A stretch of DNA of 64,000 nt from CATOSP01 sp965237775 (GCA_965237775.1 OZ250155.1:3782001-3846000), one strand, 5' to 3'. Shown: positions 26,396-35,870, numbered from the stretch's first letter. Translations and numbers: made by a program. Notes: generated by a model not told the origin, from the letters alone.

Positions 26396-27845
26396 GTGTA
26401 TCTCCTTGGACCTCGAAGTCGGAGTCATAGACGGCCGTATACGCGCTTTCGCTGGAGTGCATCCGGACACTGGTCAATCCCTAACCTTCCCCTCGGAGAG
26501 GGACGGTCTGGCTGGGGCATTGGCCAAACTGGACGATTTCTCCAAAGTTGTAGAATTCCTCCTGGGCCACAACCTGATGGATTTCGATCTGCCCCAGTTG
26601 CGAGCCTTGGACCCCAGTCTGCGGCAATTGCGGCCGCCAGCGGTGCATACGCTCAGCCTCAATCCCGTGGCAATCCCCCGCAATTCTTAACACCACTTGG
26701 TCAAGCACTACCAAGGCTGACAATTAAAACGCAGGCGCATCAACGACCCGGAACTGGGTGCAAGGCTCGCGCTGGAGGTGTTTAAGGACCAGTAACACGC
26801 ACTGCGGGCCTCACCGTCCGACCTGTTAATAGCCTGGCATTGGCTGACCACTGCGGACTATGGCGCGGAGTTCGATCGGGTTTTCTCCGCTCTCCAGCAA
26901 TCGTCAAAGCCGTCAGACGCCGGGGGCCGGACCCCGATTCACACCCTTCTGGATGGCAACTGCAGCCGGATGCACGCCCGCGGATTTACAGCGGAAGGAG
27001 TCCGGCACGGTTGGCCGCTGTCCTATGCCTTGGCGTGGCTGTCGGTGTGTGGGGGCAATTCGGTGATACCTCCCAGGGTTCGGCATCAATTTCCCGAGGC
27101 AGCGCAGTTGGTCCGCGGGTTGCGCGACACCGCCTGCGCCGACCCCGGCTGCGGCTGTTGCCGGGAACGGCACGACGCCCGCAAGGAACTCTCCCGTTGG
27201 TTCGGCTTCGACGACTTTCGGCCGGAGCCTGCGGACGAGTCTGGACCGCCAATGTAGCAATCCTTCAATGTAGCAATCCTTTATCGAAGCGGTGATGGCG
27301 GGAGAACACGTGCTGGGAACCCTGCCCACCGGCGCCGGTTAGTCCCTTTGCTATCAGATACCGGCCCTGTCCCGCTGCGACAAGACCGGTGCCTTGACGA
27401 TGGTGATCTCGACCCTGGTCGCTCTCATGGCTGACCAAGTCGCGTGGCTGAAGGCCCAGGGCATCGGCTCCTGCGTCACCGTCAACGGGCTGCTGTCCAT
27501 GCCAGAGCGAGCCGATGCGTAGGACCGGGTGAGGCTGGGCGACGCTGGCATCTTCATCGTCTCGCCGGATCAGGTTCGCAGCGTCTCACTGCGCCACGCC
27601 TTGGGACAACGGGAGATCGGCGGATGCGTGCTGGCCGAGGCTCACTGCCTCTCCAAGTGCGGGCACGACTTCCGGCCCGATTACCATTACGTGGGCCGCT
27701 TCATTCGTGAGAAGGCGGGAACGGAGTCGGCGGGGCCGGTGTTGTGCCTGACCGCGACCGCCAAGCCGGACGTGAAGGCCGACATAGTTGATTACTTCGA
27801 GAAAGAACTCGGCGTCAAGCTGGGAATATTTGACCGCGGCACCCA
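26390..27845 (+). pseudogene. RecQ-like helicase with N-terminal 3'-5' exonuclease domain, heavily damaged
   Basis: The N-terminal DEDD-type exonuclease piece has CISLDLEVGVIDGRIRAFAG and LLGHNLMDFDLPQLRALD (26393-26640). It then continues with interruptions through CADPGCGCCRERHDARKEL to the helicase core: GTLPTGAG-stop-SLCYQIPAL (27315-27355), LVALMADQVAWLKAQGI, FIVSPDQVRSVSLRHALGQ, VLAEAHCLSKCGHDFRPDY and LCLTATAKPDVKADIVDYF. The Walker A Lys is replaced by TAG and the DEAH box reads AEAH. Several further stops and at least one frameshift are present. The 3' half is missing; the frame runs into the GNAT::SDR chimera at ~27846. Confidence 0.75.
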
Positions 27846-28059
27846 TTCCCACCGCATCGGATTGTCCATCCCTGGCGGAACGGCCGTCACCGTTGGCGTG
27901 GCCAACGTCGCAGTCCAAACCACTCACCGGGGTCAGGGCATTATGACCCGCATGATGCTCCACCAAATTCGCTATGTTCACGAGTGCTGCGAACCCCCTG
28001 GCCGGCCTACTGGCCTCCGACGCCGCCAGCTGCATCACCGGCCAGACCCTAAGCGTTAG
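27846..28059 (+). pseudogene. GNAT (Eis-like) :: SDR chimeric fragment, copy 2, split by IS1380
   Basis: The sequence SIPGGTAVTVGVANVAV, QTTHRGQGIMTRMMLHQI and HECCEPPG is an Eis-like acetyltransferase segment including the acetyl-CoA loop. It runs into TGQTLSVS of a short-chain dehydrogenase C-terminus in another frame. IS1380 copy 2 is inserted after GTTAG; the remaining GGCTMM-stop lies at 29783-29804. At its 5' side this block is joined directly to the truncated helicase pseudogene. Confidence 0.65.
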
Positions 28060-29777
28060 CCCGAATCCACCGGTGGACACCGATGGACGGCGTGAGGACA
28101 GCGGAAGGGGGGTGAGGAAGTTACAGGCGCGATGATCCGGGCTCGAATTTGGGTAGACGGGAGGCTGGCGGCGGTCTGCAGGCGCTTTGGGGGGCGCCGA
28201 TGGCGGCTTACAGTGGCTGTGGTGAGGGGGATGGCGGGATAGGACACGGCAAGAGGCGCTCGCGGACCGGACTGGCGCGAGTTGGCGGGGCGTTCGGTTG
28301 GCCGGATGGCGGGTCAGTAGCGGACAGGAGCAATCAGGCTGGGAGTGGAATGGCTCGCAGTCGGGCCAGGGCGCGACTGAACTGGGTTTCCCATGGCCAG
28401 CGCTGGGGAAGATGCAGGGTGATCCGGCGTGCCGAGCGGGTGATCCGTCCGGCCAAGGCAAAGACCCGTCGTCTGAGGGTCTTGGTGGTCACGATCTGCT
28501 GACCCAGGCCGATGCGGGCTGTCCAGCGGGCCAGGTTGTGGGCCATCACCTGTACCGCCAGCCAGGCGCCGTTGGCAGCGAAGCGGCCCGAGGGGAGATG
28601 GTTCAGCCCCACGCCGTACTTGAGGTCGCGTATCGCATTCTCGATCTCGGCGTGGCGGCGGTGGTCAGCCTCCAGTTCCAGGGTCTCTCCGTCCCGGTCG
28701 GTGATGAAGCCGTGATAGCTGTAGGTGGCGAAGAGAGCCAGTTGGGAACCGGGCGCCGGCTTCACCCGCCGGACGATGAGCCGCACCGGCGCGGCGTCGG
28801 GCTCACTCTGGAAGGGGGTGTAGGTGGTCTCGGCCACATCGGCGCCGTCCATCCAGTAGGGAATCGGCGTCCAGTCCTCTTCGGGTATCGCCTCGATGAG
28901 ATTCCGCAGGCGGGTGCGCTGGCGGATGGTGATGGAGAAGCGGACATCCATCCGGCGGCAGACGGCGACCACGGCGTGGGTATAGAAGCCGCTGTCGGCC
29001 CGCACCGTGAGTTGGCCCCTGGCTCCGCCGTAGCGCACCCGCCCCACCGTTTCACGCAGGAAGTGGGCGGCGCCGCGGGCGGTGTAGGCCCGGCCCTCGC
29101 GCAGGCGGGCCATCAGCACGTCGCCGGTTCCGGCGGCGACGGCCAGCAGCGGGTGATAGCCCCGCGCACCGGTGTAGCCGTGGTGGCGAGCTCCTTCCTT
29201 GGCCAGTCCGTAGGTCTCGCAGATGGTGGAGTCCAGGTCGATGGTCAGGGGCCCGTCGCCGGGTCCGGCCCCAGCCTCCCAGGCCCGGGCCAGCAACTGG
29301 CGGCTCACCCGGTCCAGTTGGCGGACGTGGCCCCACCGGAAACTGCGCAGGAAGGTGCCCAAGGTGGAGGGCGCCTTGACTACACTGCCCAGGGTGCAGG
29401 CTGTCCTGCCGGTGCGCAACACATCGGCATCGTCGATGCAGTCGCCGCCCGCCAGCGCGGAAGCCACCAGCGTCATGATCTTGTCGCCGGTGTTGGCTCG
29501 GCCTGGGGCCCAGCCCAGGTCCAAGTGCCGGTCAACCAGTTGGGGCAGGCCCAGGTGCAAGGCCAACGTGGCGGGAAGGATCAGCCCGGCATTGTTGACC
29601 AGGCGGTGGTCGTCGAAGGCGATGTGGATGCCGTCGGGGTGGTTGCGTGGTAGCATCTATTGGGTGCTCCTTGTTTCTGGTTGGTTTTCTGTCTCGAAAA
29701 CCATTATCCCAGATGCACAGGAGCACTTTCTTACCCATTCAACCCGCCGCGACACTCACCTTTTCGGTGGATTCGGG
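28060..29777 (-). mobile_element. IS1380-family element, copy 2 (1718 bp)
   Basis: Ends cccgaatccaccg (28060-28072) and cggtggattcggg (29765-29777), with 5-bp duplication gttag at 28055-28059 and 29778-29782. Inserted in the SDR part of chimera copy 2; the related chimera at 24228-24440 shows what the empty site looks like (agcgttagcggcgg). Opposite orientation to copy 1. Confidence 0.95.
28334..29656 (-). CDS. IS1380-family transposase (copy 2)
   Basis: 440 residues, intact, with the same motifs as copy 1 (TIDLDSTICETYG, VRADSGFYTH, HAEIENAIRDLKYG). It has Leu in VASALAGG where copy 1 has Pro; copy 3 also has Leu, so copies 2 and 3 are the closer pair. Confidence 0.95.
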   Translation of the reverse strand: MLPRNHPDGIHIAFDDHRLVNNAGLILPATLALHLGLPQLVDRHLDLGWAPGRANTGDKIMTLVASALAGGDCIDDADVLRTGRTACTLGSVVKAPSTLGTFLRSFRWGHVRQLDRVSRQLLARAWEAGAGPGDGPLTIDLDSTICETYGLAKEGARHHGYTGARGYHPLLAVAAGTGDVLMARLREGRAYTARGAAHFLRETVGRVRYGGARGQLTVRADSGFYTHAVVAVCRRMDVRFSITIRQRTRLRNLIEAIPEEDWTPIPYWMDGADVAETTYTPFQSEPDAAPVRLIVRRVKPAPGSQLALFATYSYHGFITDRDGETLELEADHRRHAEIENAIRDLKYGVGLNHLPSGRFAANGAWLAVQVMAHNLARWTARIGLGQQIVTTKTLRRRVFALAGRITRSARRITLHLPQRWPWETQFSRALARLRAIPLPA

Positions 29778-29867
29778 GTTAGCGGTGGCTGCACAATGAT
29801 GTAGGAGGCGGGCGGCAACAGCCGGTTGCATAAACAGGAGGTACGCCTTTAACCAAGTACGCGCCTA

Positions 29868-29897
29868 TTGACATCCCATTCGTGCCTATCTTATATT
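29868..29897 (+). promoter_or_regulatory. Sigma70-like promoter, candidate for the ABC uptake operon
   Basis: TTGACA at 29868-29873 and TATATT at 29892-29897, spacer 18 bp (17 to TTATAT). It lies ~190 bp upstream of the binding-protein start. The surrounding ~55 bp are identical to 24504 onward, which shows it was copied as part of a block. The 29783-30087 gap holds nothing else I can name. Confidence 0.45.
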
Positions 29898-30087
29898 GCT
29901 GGACACCTTCGATGCCGGGCGGACTATTCCGGTTGCTGAGTGAACGCATGCGGCAGTTCCTCGGAGAGACACTCCAGCTTGATATCGAAACCCGAAATAG
30001 TAGGGAAAACACACTATTGCACATCGCAATCAGTATGACCGGTTGGCCCCGTCAAACCTAAATTAAACTCGATCTGGAGGTTCACCT

Positions 30088-32067
30088 ATGGCGTACCGTT
30101 GGATCATACAGCCCAAAGGAATCATAACGACCTGGTTGTTCTTGACCCTGGCGGTCATCGTCGCCTGTGGTGGCGCCGCCGAGGCGCCGGCAGAGAAGGC
30201 CGCAGCGCCAGCACAGATGGCAGCTTCGGAAAAGAAGGCTGAAGCGCCAGCACAGATGGCAGCTTCGGAAAAGAACGCTGATGCGCCAGCACAGATGACA
30301 GCTCCGGAAAAGAACGCTGATGCGGCGAAACAGATGACAGCGCCAAAGGGAGCGCCAAAGGCGATAGCTCCGATTCGAAAGCCCGCCGCGGCCGCTCCGA
30401 CGGCCGCTCCCGCGCAGTCGGCGGCCGCTCCGGGCGCTGTACCCGAGGCAAGCCCCCCGCCGGCGCTGGATTCGGAGAACTTTGGCGGCATTATTAATAT
30501 GTCCGCCAGCAACAACCCTACTAAACGGTCTCTCTATTGGGGCGGGTCTGGGTTGGCAGGCCTGGGCCCCGCTTACAACGGTCTGGTGGAGTGGAACCCC
30601 GAGCAGCCGGACACGACGGTGATCCGGGGTGACCTGGCGGACCGGTGGGAGGTGCTGGATGGCGGACGGACCTATATCTTCCACCTGAACGAGAATGCCC
30701 GCTGGCACGATGGCGTACCCGTCACCGCTGCCGACGTGGTGTTCAGCATGGACAACATGGTATGCCCGAACTGTTTCGAGATCTCCAGGGGGCGGCCCAC
30801 TACCACTGGCGTCACACTCATTCGAGGCATCTACGATGCCGGCAGTTCCCGGGCCATTGACGATAAGACGGCGGAGGTAGAACTCAAGACCCCGGACCCA
30901 TTTTTCCTGGACATGCTGTCTAACAACAATGCAGTCATGTCGCCAAGACACACGGTGCTGGACCAGGGGAAGTTACAAGAGGTTTACAAATCAGAGAACC
31001 TGAACGGTTCCGGCCCATTCAAGCGCGCGGAAATGAACGTTGATGTCAGCATGGTCTGGGAAAAGAATACGGATTACTGGAAAGAGGGCTACCCCCGCGT
31101 GGACGGCATGACCCACTTCATTATCACAGAAGCCGGAACGCTGGCAGCGGCTTTCAAGACCGGACAGATATTGATGGCAAATTACGGTACGAGCACCATC
31201 AATACGCTGCAAGCGGTACAGCTGGGCGAAGACATGGCGGGAGAACTCACCGTGCACTTTGCCGGCCCCAGTGGTTTGCGAGGCTTATACGTAATGGTAA
31301 AAAAGAAGCCCTTTGAAGACCAGGCAGTGAGGAAGGCCGTTAACCTCGCCCTGCACCGCCAGCAAATCAATGACATTCTTAGTGGTGGCAGGTTCATGGT
31401 GGGTACCCCACTGCCCCCGGGCCGGTGGTACAGCTACACGGTGGAGGAGGCCGAACAGATGCCTGGTTTCCGGGAGCTGAACGGTGAGAAACACCCCGAT
31501 GACATAGCCGAAGCCCGCCGGTTGCTGGCCGAGGCCGGCTACCCTAGCGAGGGCCTCCAGGTGGAGTTGGCATTCAGAGATTGCTGTGGGTATGCTGATT
31601 ATTCGGCGCTCGTAGCGGACCAATTGAGGAATTTTTTGGGCTGGGAGGTCACGCTGAAGGCTTGGGAGGTTGCCGCCGGCTCCCAAGCACAAGATGCCGG
31701 GAACTTCCAGTTTTGGTTTCAGGGGACTACCTATAACCTTGATACCCCGTCTGGGGCGTTGGGCCGGTATGAAGATACGGGCCCCGCATCGAGGCGGTCC
31801 GTTGGAGGAAATGCCTCATCAGGTTGGGTCCCTGAGGGGCTCAACGAGGTCATTAAAGCGATAGGGGGCCAGCCGGACCCGGAAAAGCAAAAAGAGATGG
31901 CGCGACAGGCCCACGATATCATGTTGAATCAGGACACCAACTACATCGGCGTTGTCTGGACTATGAGACACTGGCCTGTCAGCAATCGGATTCAGAATTT
32001 CCATATGCATCCCAGCAGCTACTACCAGCGCAAACTGGAGCACATCTGGTGTGATCCCAAGTGCTAG
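30088..32067 (+). CDS. ABC transporter substrate-binding lipoprotein, peptide/nickel family 5
   Basis: 659 residues. It is the extracellular ligand-binding component feeding the two permeases downstream. The signal peptide ends in lipobox VIVAC (Cys ~30), so the mature protein is membrane-anchored. Next comes a ~70-residue Ala/Pro/Lys-rich linker with four imperfect 13-residue repeats around APAQMAASEKKAE. The SBP_bac_5 domain follows: LADRWEVLDGGRTYIFHL, ARWHDGVPVTAADVVFS, then KKPFEDQAVRKAVNLALHR. ATG 30088 follows TCTGGAGG. A strong hairpin follows at 32096-32134, so permease expression may be lower than that of the binding protein. The ligand is unknown (peptides, opines or glycosides are possible). 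A damaged partial copy lies at 35871-37941. Confidence 0.93.
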   Translation: MAYRWIIQPKGIITTWLFLTLAVIVACGGAAEAPAEKAAAPAQMAASEKKAEAPAQMAASEKNADAPAQMTAPEKNADAAKQMTAPKGAPKAIAPIRKPAAAAPTAAPAQSAAAPGAVPEASPPPALDSENFGGIINMSASNNPTKRSLYWGGSGLAGLGPAYNGLVEWNPEQPDTTVIRGDLADRWEVLDGGRTYIFHLNENARWHDGVPVTAADVVFSMDNMVCPNCFEISRGRPTTTGVTLIRGIYDAGSSRAIDDKTAEVELKTPDPFFLDMLSNNNAVMSPRHTVLDQGKLQEVYKSENLNGSGPFKRAEMNVDVSMVWEKNTDYWKEGYPRVDGMTHFIITEAGTLAAAFKTGQILMANYGTSTINTLQAVQLGEDMAGELTVHFAGPSGLRGLYVMVKKKPFEDQAVRKAVNLALHRQQINDILSGGRFMVGTPLPPGRWYSYTVEEAEQMPGFRELNGEKHPDDIAEARRLLAEAGYPSEGLQVELAFRDCCGYADYSALVADQLRNFLGWEVTLKAWEVAAGSQAQDAGNFQFWFQGTTYNLDTPSGALGRYEDTGPASRRSVGGNASSGWVPEGLNEVIKAIGGQPDPEKQKEMARQAHDIMLNQDTNYIGVVWTMRHWPVSNRIQNFHMHPSSYYQRKLEHIWCDPKC

Positions 32068-32095
32068 CCGGGTAGTCCGCTGCGGCCGTTGACAA

Positions 32096-32134
32096 AAGGC
32101 CGGGCCGGCCCCCACCGGGGCTGGGCCCGGCCTT
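32096..32134 (+). terminator. Strong hairpin between binding protein and permease genes
   Basis: An 11-bp perfect stem, aaggccgggcc with ggcccggcctt, plus inner G/C pairs, 28 bp after the binding-protein stop. No T-run follows, so it may be a partial terminator or an mRNA-stabilising structure, which is common between binding protein and permease genes. Confidence 0.65.
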
Positions 32135-32230
32135 CGTGAATATCACGCAAGGTTCCCGCCAAATCTGGCTCGGCAGTTCTATCTGCGAATCGTTGACCCC
32201 TAGGATGGTGGCCCGGAGGCGTCTGGAAAG

Positions 32231-33193
32231 ATGCGCATTTACATCGTCAAAAGGGTGGGCCTGTTTATCCCCTCATTAATACTGATCTCCCTAGTCGTGT
32301 TCACCATCCTGCGCATCGTGCCGGGCGACCCGGCGATCATGCTTCTTACTGGTGGCGGCGAGGAAGGAGAAGAATACACTCAAGCAGAGTTGGCCGCGAT
32401 GCGGGCCAAGCTGGGCACCGACCGCCACATTGTCGTCCAGTACCTGGGCTGGGTGTCGAAGATGCTGCGGCTGGATTTCGGCGCATCGTTCTTTTTCGAA
32501 AACCCCGTGACTGAGCACATAGGGAAGAGGCTTCCGGTAACCCTGGAGCTAGGCCTGATGTCGGCGCTCCTGGCCACGATAGTGGCTGTACCCCTGGGGG
32601 TGTACTCTGCCTTGAGGCAAGACACCTTAGCAGACTACATTGCGAGGACCATCACCATCCTCGGAATTGCAGTGCCCAACTTCTGGGTTGCTATCATGAT
32701 GATCTTTTTCCTGGTGCTGTGGTTCGGCTACCTGCCCCCACTAGGCTACATCGAATTCTGGGATAACCCGACGGCCAACTTGCAGCAGCTTATCTTCCCC
32801 GCCATCGCTCTAGGTACTTCCAACACAGCGTTCATAGCTCGAATTACCCGATCCGCCATGCTGGAGGTGCTGCGCGAGGACTATATCCGGACCGCCAGGG
32901 CCAAAGGTCTACGGGAGGGCGTGGTGATTTTCCGGCACGCCCTCCGGAACTCCCTTTTGCCGGTGCTTACCGTATTGGGCCACGAGGTGGGTGCGATTAT
33001 CTCGGGCACAGTAGTCATCGAAGTCGTTTTTCTGGTGCCTGGGATGGGCCGGTTGCTGATTACCAGCATCGTCAGCCGGGATTTTGCTATGATTCAAGCA
33101 ATCGTCATAATGATCGCTGTCTTCGTGCTGTGCATAAACCTGGTCGCGGACCTCCTCTACGCTTTCTTGAATCCGAGGATTCGGTACTCCTAA
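32231..33193 (+). CDS. ABC transporter permease, DppB/OppB type
   Basis: 320 residues, inner-membrane subunit. N-terminal TM1 VGLFIPSLILISLVVFTIL is followed by the family RIVPGDPAIMLL. The binding-protein-dependent transport domain has the EAA loop at DYIRTARAKGLREG (~residues 218-231) that contacts the ATPase. The C-terminus ENP/RIRYS style (LNPRIRYS) is typical of DppB. It starts at ATG 32231 after GGAAAG and is followed 38 bp later by the second permease. No ATP-binding subunit gene is found within this window. Confidence 0.94.
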   Translation: MRIYIVKRVGLFIPSLILISLVVFTILRIVPGDPAIMLLTGGGEEGEEYTQAELAAMRAKLGTDRHIVVQYLGWVSKMLRLDFGASFFFENPVTEHIGKRLPVTLELGLMSALLATIVAVPLGVYSALRQDTLADYIARTITILGIAVPNFWVAIMMIFFLVLWFGYLPPLGYIEFWDNPTANLQQLIFPAIALGTSNTAFIARITRSAMLEVLREDYIRTARAKGLREGVVIFRHALRNSLLPVLTVLGHEVGAIISGTVVIEVVFLVPGMGRLLITSIVSRDFAMIQAIVIMIAVFVLCINLVADLLYAFLNPRIRYS

Positions 33194-33231
33194 CCTCCTT
33201 TAGGCATTGTGGAGACACTGAGAGAAGGAAA

Positions 33232-34140
33232 ATGAGGTTACAACCACCGAACTCCACAGCTTTTCCGGTTCACCGTATGGCTGGCTGGCAGGTCATCAGC
33301 AGGCCAGTGGTCAATTTTGTCAGGCAAAAGCATCTGGGGGCTTTTGGGTTGGCAGTAGCCATCGTGCTCATAATCGCCGCCATCTTCGCCCCCTGGATTG
33401 CGACCCATGACCCATTCGCACCCAGTTTCCAGAATCAGTTTGGCCAACCAGGCCTGGAGCATTGGCTCGGCGGTGACCATCTGGGCCGTGACCTGTTCAG
33501 CCGGCTGGTCTACGGCGCCAGGATTTCCCTGTATGCGGGCCTCCTGTCCTCATTCATCGGAGTCACCATCGGCGTGATGGTAGGGGTTATCAGTGTCCAT
33601 TTTGGGGGAAAGACTGACCTCGGCATCCAAAGGGTTATCGACACGATGCAGGCCTTTCCCACCTTTATTCTGGCCATCGCCATCATGGCGTCCCTGGGGG
33701 CTTCCCTCAACAACGTGGTCATTGCCCTGAGCATAGCCTTCATTCCCAGTCCGGCCCGCGTCATCCGATCTCAGGCCATGGTGATTAAGGAGATGGACTA
33801 CGTACTGGCCGCCCAGGCGGTGGGGGCCGGCGGTTTGCGGATTATGCTGCGGCATATGATGCCCAACTTGGTCTCCCTCTACCTGGTGATGGTGACCTAC
33901 TACCTGGGATCAGCCATCATTGCCGAAGCCGGCCTTAGCTTCCTGGGAGTAGGCACCCCTCCGGATGTTCCTTCCTGGGGTGGCATATTGAACAGAGCCG
34001 CGGCCAATACTACGATAGCGCCCTGGATGACAGTAGTACCCGGGCTGGCAATATTTATAGTGGTGTTCGCCTGGAATGTGCTGGGCGATGCGCTGCGAGA
34101 CGTTCTGGACCCAAAGTTGCGTGGGACCGGCGCTGGCTAA
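33232..34140 (+). CDS. ABC transporter permease, DppC/OppC type
   Basis: 302 residues from ATG 33232, preceded by AGAGAAGG; the longer frame from 33130 overlaps the previous gene and is rejected. Landmarks: TM1 HLGAFGLAVAIVLIIAAIFAPWIA, the signature LGGDHLGRDLFSRLVYGARISL, the EAA loop DYVLAAQAVGAGGLRIMLRH and the C-terminal GDALRDVLDPKLRGTG. It partners with the preceding permease to form the channel. The DppD/F ATPases must come from elsewhere. Nothing else is recognised from 34141 to 34346. Confidence 0.94.
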   Translation: MRLQPPNSTAFPVHRMAGWQVISRPVVNFVRQKHLGAFGLAVAIVLIIAAIFAPWIATHDPFAPSFQNQFGQPGLEHWLGGDHLGRDLFSRLVYGARISLYAGLLSSFIGVTIGVMVGVISVHFGGKTDLGIQRVIDTMQAFPTFILAIAIMASLGASLNNVVIALSIAFIPSPARVIRSQAMVIKEMDYVLAAQAVGAGGLRIMLRHMMPNLVSLYLVMVTYYLGSAIIAEAGLSFLGVGTPPDVPSWGGILNRAAANTTIAPWMTVVPGLAIFIVVFAWNVLGDALRDVLDPKLRGTGAG

Positions 34141-34346
34141 CGACTCGGGCCCCACAAGGCACTCAGGTCGGTCGGGCACACTGGGGGTTGGACCCGGGCT
34201 TACCTGGCCGTATTAGCCAATTCCACCCTCACGCCAGCGGCAGGCGCCGGAACACAGGCTACGATACGCGGTAACGTCAAGATATGCTCCAAGGTTTTGG
34301 TTGTTGGAGCACACTCTAGGCGGATTGTCTGCCTGGGGAAGGGAAA

Positions 34347-35129
34347 CTAAGCGCGGAGCCTGTCGTAGGCGGAGAGACGCTCTATTCCATGTTCCTCGTC
34401 ATATTCCGGGGCGGCCACCAACTGGCCGGTCATGGTATCAGGGGTTTGCAGCGCCATGAACACTGCAACTTCGGCGATGTCGCCGGGCAACCTCATGCGC
34501 TTGTGGACTTCATCGTCGTAATCGTCGTTGGGCTTGGTTAGGTTCCAACCCGGGTCCAGAATATTAACGGCGATGCCAAAGTCCTTTACCTCGTCAGCCA
34601 ACGCTTCACTGAGCCGCTCCACCGCCGCTTTAGATGCCCCATAGGATGCTTGTCCAGCCCTTCCCCGGCGGGCCACATTCTTGGACGTCAGATTGACTAT
34701 CACGCCTGTGCGGCGCTCTATCATGTGGGGCAGCACGGCTTTGCAAGCCATAAAGGCTGTGGTCAAGTTGGACTCCATGACCAACCGCCACTCCTCTTCG
34801 GTAATGTCCAACACCGTAACTGAGTGGGTCAAGTCCTTTGTGAAGAGGCGGTAACCCCCGGCGTTGTTAACCAGGATATCTATCTTCCCCAGCTCCCGGA
34901 TAGTCTCCTTCGCGGCGCGCTGGGAGCCCTCTTTGATGGTGAGGTCGGCGTTAACTGTGTGGGCTCGGCGGCCCAGTGCCCGTATCTCCCCGGCAACGGC
35001 TTCAAGCTCCGAGTTGGTCCGGGCCACTATGGCAACATCAGCGCCTTCCCGGGCGTAGGCCAATGCCATCGAGCGGCCCAATCCGCGAGCCCCTCCGGTT
35101 ACCAGGGCAACCTTACCTTCTAGTTGCAT
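34347..35129 (-). CDS. Short-chain dehydrogenase/reductase (SDR)
   Basis: 260 residues, classical SDR. The NAD(P)-binding TGGARGLG is at residues ~11-18, NNAG near 88, the catalytic Ser in NLTSKN, and the YGASK motif (Tyr-x3-Lys) in ASYGASKAAVERL. The insert after NNAGGYRLF is slightly longer than usual (TKDLTHSVTVLDITEEEW). It starts with MQLEGKVALVTGG. It is convergent with the ABC operon. The substrate is unknown; FabG-like reductase or sugar/alcohol dehydrogenase are possible. Confidence 0.93.
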   Translation of the reverse strand: MQLEGKVALVTGGARGLGRSMALAYAREGADVAIVARTNSELEAVAGEIRALGRRAHTVNADLTIKEGSQRAAKETIRELGKIDILVNNAGGYRLFTKDLTHSVTVLDITEEEWRLVMESNLTTAFMACKAVLPHMIERRTGVIVNLTSKNVARRGRAGQASYGASKAAVERLSEALADEVKDFGIAVNILDPGWNLTKPNDDYDDEVHKRMRLPGDIAEVAVFMALQTPDTMTGQLVAAPEYDEEHGIERLSAYDRLRA

Positions 35130-35275
35130 TCATGCCTCGTTCTTTGTAATAACCGAAGCGCCGGTTCGATTTGCTGAAAGCCGAAAGCGTTTTCCCCGGC
35201 TGATACACCGCCGGACGATGTAATATCCAGCCTCAAGCGGCTAGTATGCGGACAACAAGAACCCGCCGAAAGACC

Positions 35276-35677
35276 CTAGGTGCCGATCCAGCCGGCTCCG
35301 CTGATGTCGATTACTTGACTGTCAGGGCCGCGATATTTGATCTCGTAATAGGACTTACCGTCAGCGGCCGGAGCGTGACCCAGGTCCAGCCGACCCATGG
35401 GCGTGGCCCCTTCCTCTTCCAGCTTCTTAGTGGCGGCGTCCACGTCTTCAACAACGAATCCCAAATGGTCGATGCCGGCGTACCCGGGAACGTCTCTGGG
35501 GGACTCGCTGCTTCCGTGTTCGTTGCTCCTCAGAATTGCCAGGTTAATGTAACCATCGGAAAGGTAGACACCAGACCCCGCTTGGCCAACCTCCTCCAAG
35601 TCAAACACCGCTTTGTAGAAAGCGGCGGTCTTCTCCGGGTCCGGCGTGCGTATGGCGATGTGCTTAATCCTAGCCAT
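35276..35677 (-). CDS. VOC family (glyoxalase/dioxygenase fold) protein
   Basis: 133 residues with the paired beta-alpha-beta-beta-beta units of the vicinal oxygen chelate superfamily. ARIKHIAIRTPDPEKTAAFY starts the first unit with a metal-ligand His (HIAI). DHLGFVVEDVDAATKKL starts the second with its His (GIDHLGF). The Glu-type ligand position is in SYYEIKYRGP. The start follows GGAGGCAATC. A metal-dependent lyase, isomerase or ring-cleavage role is possible; which one cannot be decided. Upstream lies a cut alpha/beta hydrolase end. Confidence 0.88.
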   Translation of the reverse strand: MARIKHIAIRTPDPEKTAAFYKAVFDLEEVGQAGSGVYLSDGYINLAILRSNEHGSSESPRDVPGYAGIDHLGFVVEDVDAATKKLEEEGATPMGRLDLGHAPAADGKSYYEIKYRGPDSQVIDISGAGWIGT

Positions 35678-35744
35678 GATTGCCTCCTGCTCCGGGTCCT
35701 ATGTCTTGAGATTCAGTCCAAGGCCCAAAGCTCCGGCCAGAGCT

Positions 35745-35870
35745 TTAGACCCGGGCAACGTCTGGAATATCTTCCTCTACTCCCACCAAGAAGTTCCGCA
35801 CCAAGCGATTGAAAGTCTCCGGTTTTTCTGTCATGGGCAAATGCCCGCAGTTATCTATGACATTCATTAT
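35745..35870 (-). pseudogene. Alpha/beta hydrolase, C-terminal remnant
   Basis: About 40 residues: DNCGHLPMTEKPETFNRLV and RNFLVGVEEDIPDVARV. The GH in NCGHLP is the catalytic His region of alpha/beta hydrolases. At ~35870 it is cut where the duplicated binding-protein fragment begins, so the rest of the gene is gone. Confidence 0.75.

Noticed and set aside
27354..28059. Single continuous gene from helicase to GNAT to SDR
   Set aside because: The frame changes, and the pieces belong to unrelated families; it is a recombination product, not a multidomain protein.
33130..33231. Upstream extension of the second permease
   Set aside because: Overlaps the first permease and has no leader function; ATG 33232 has a ribosome site.
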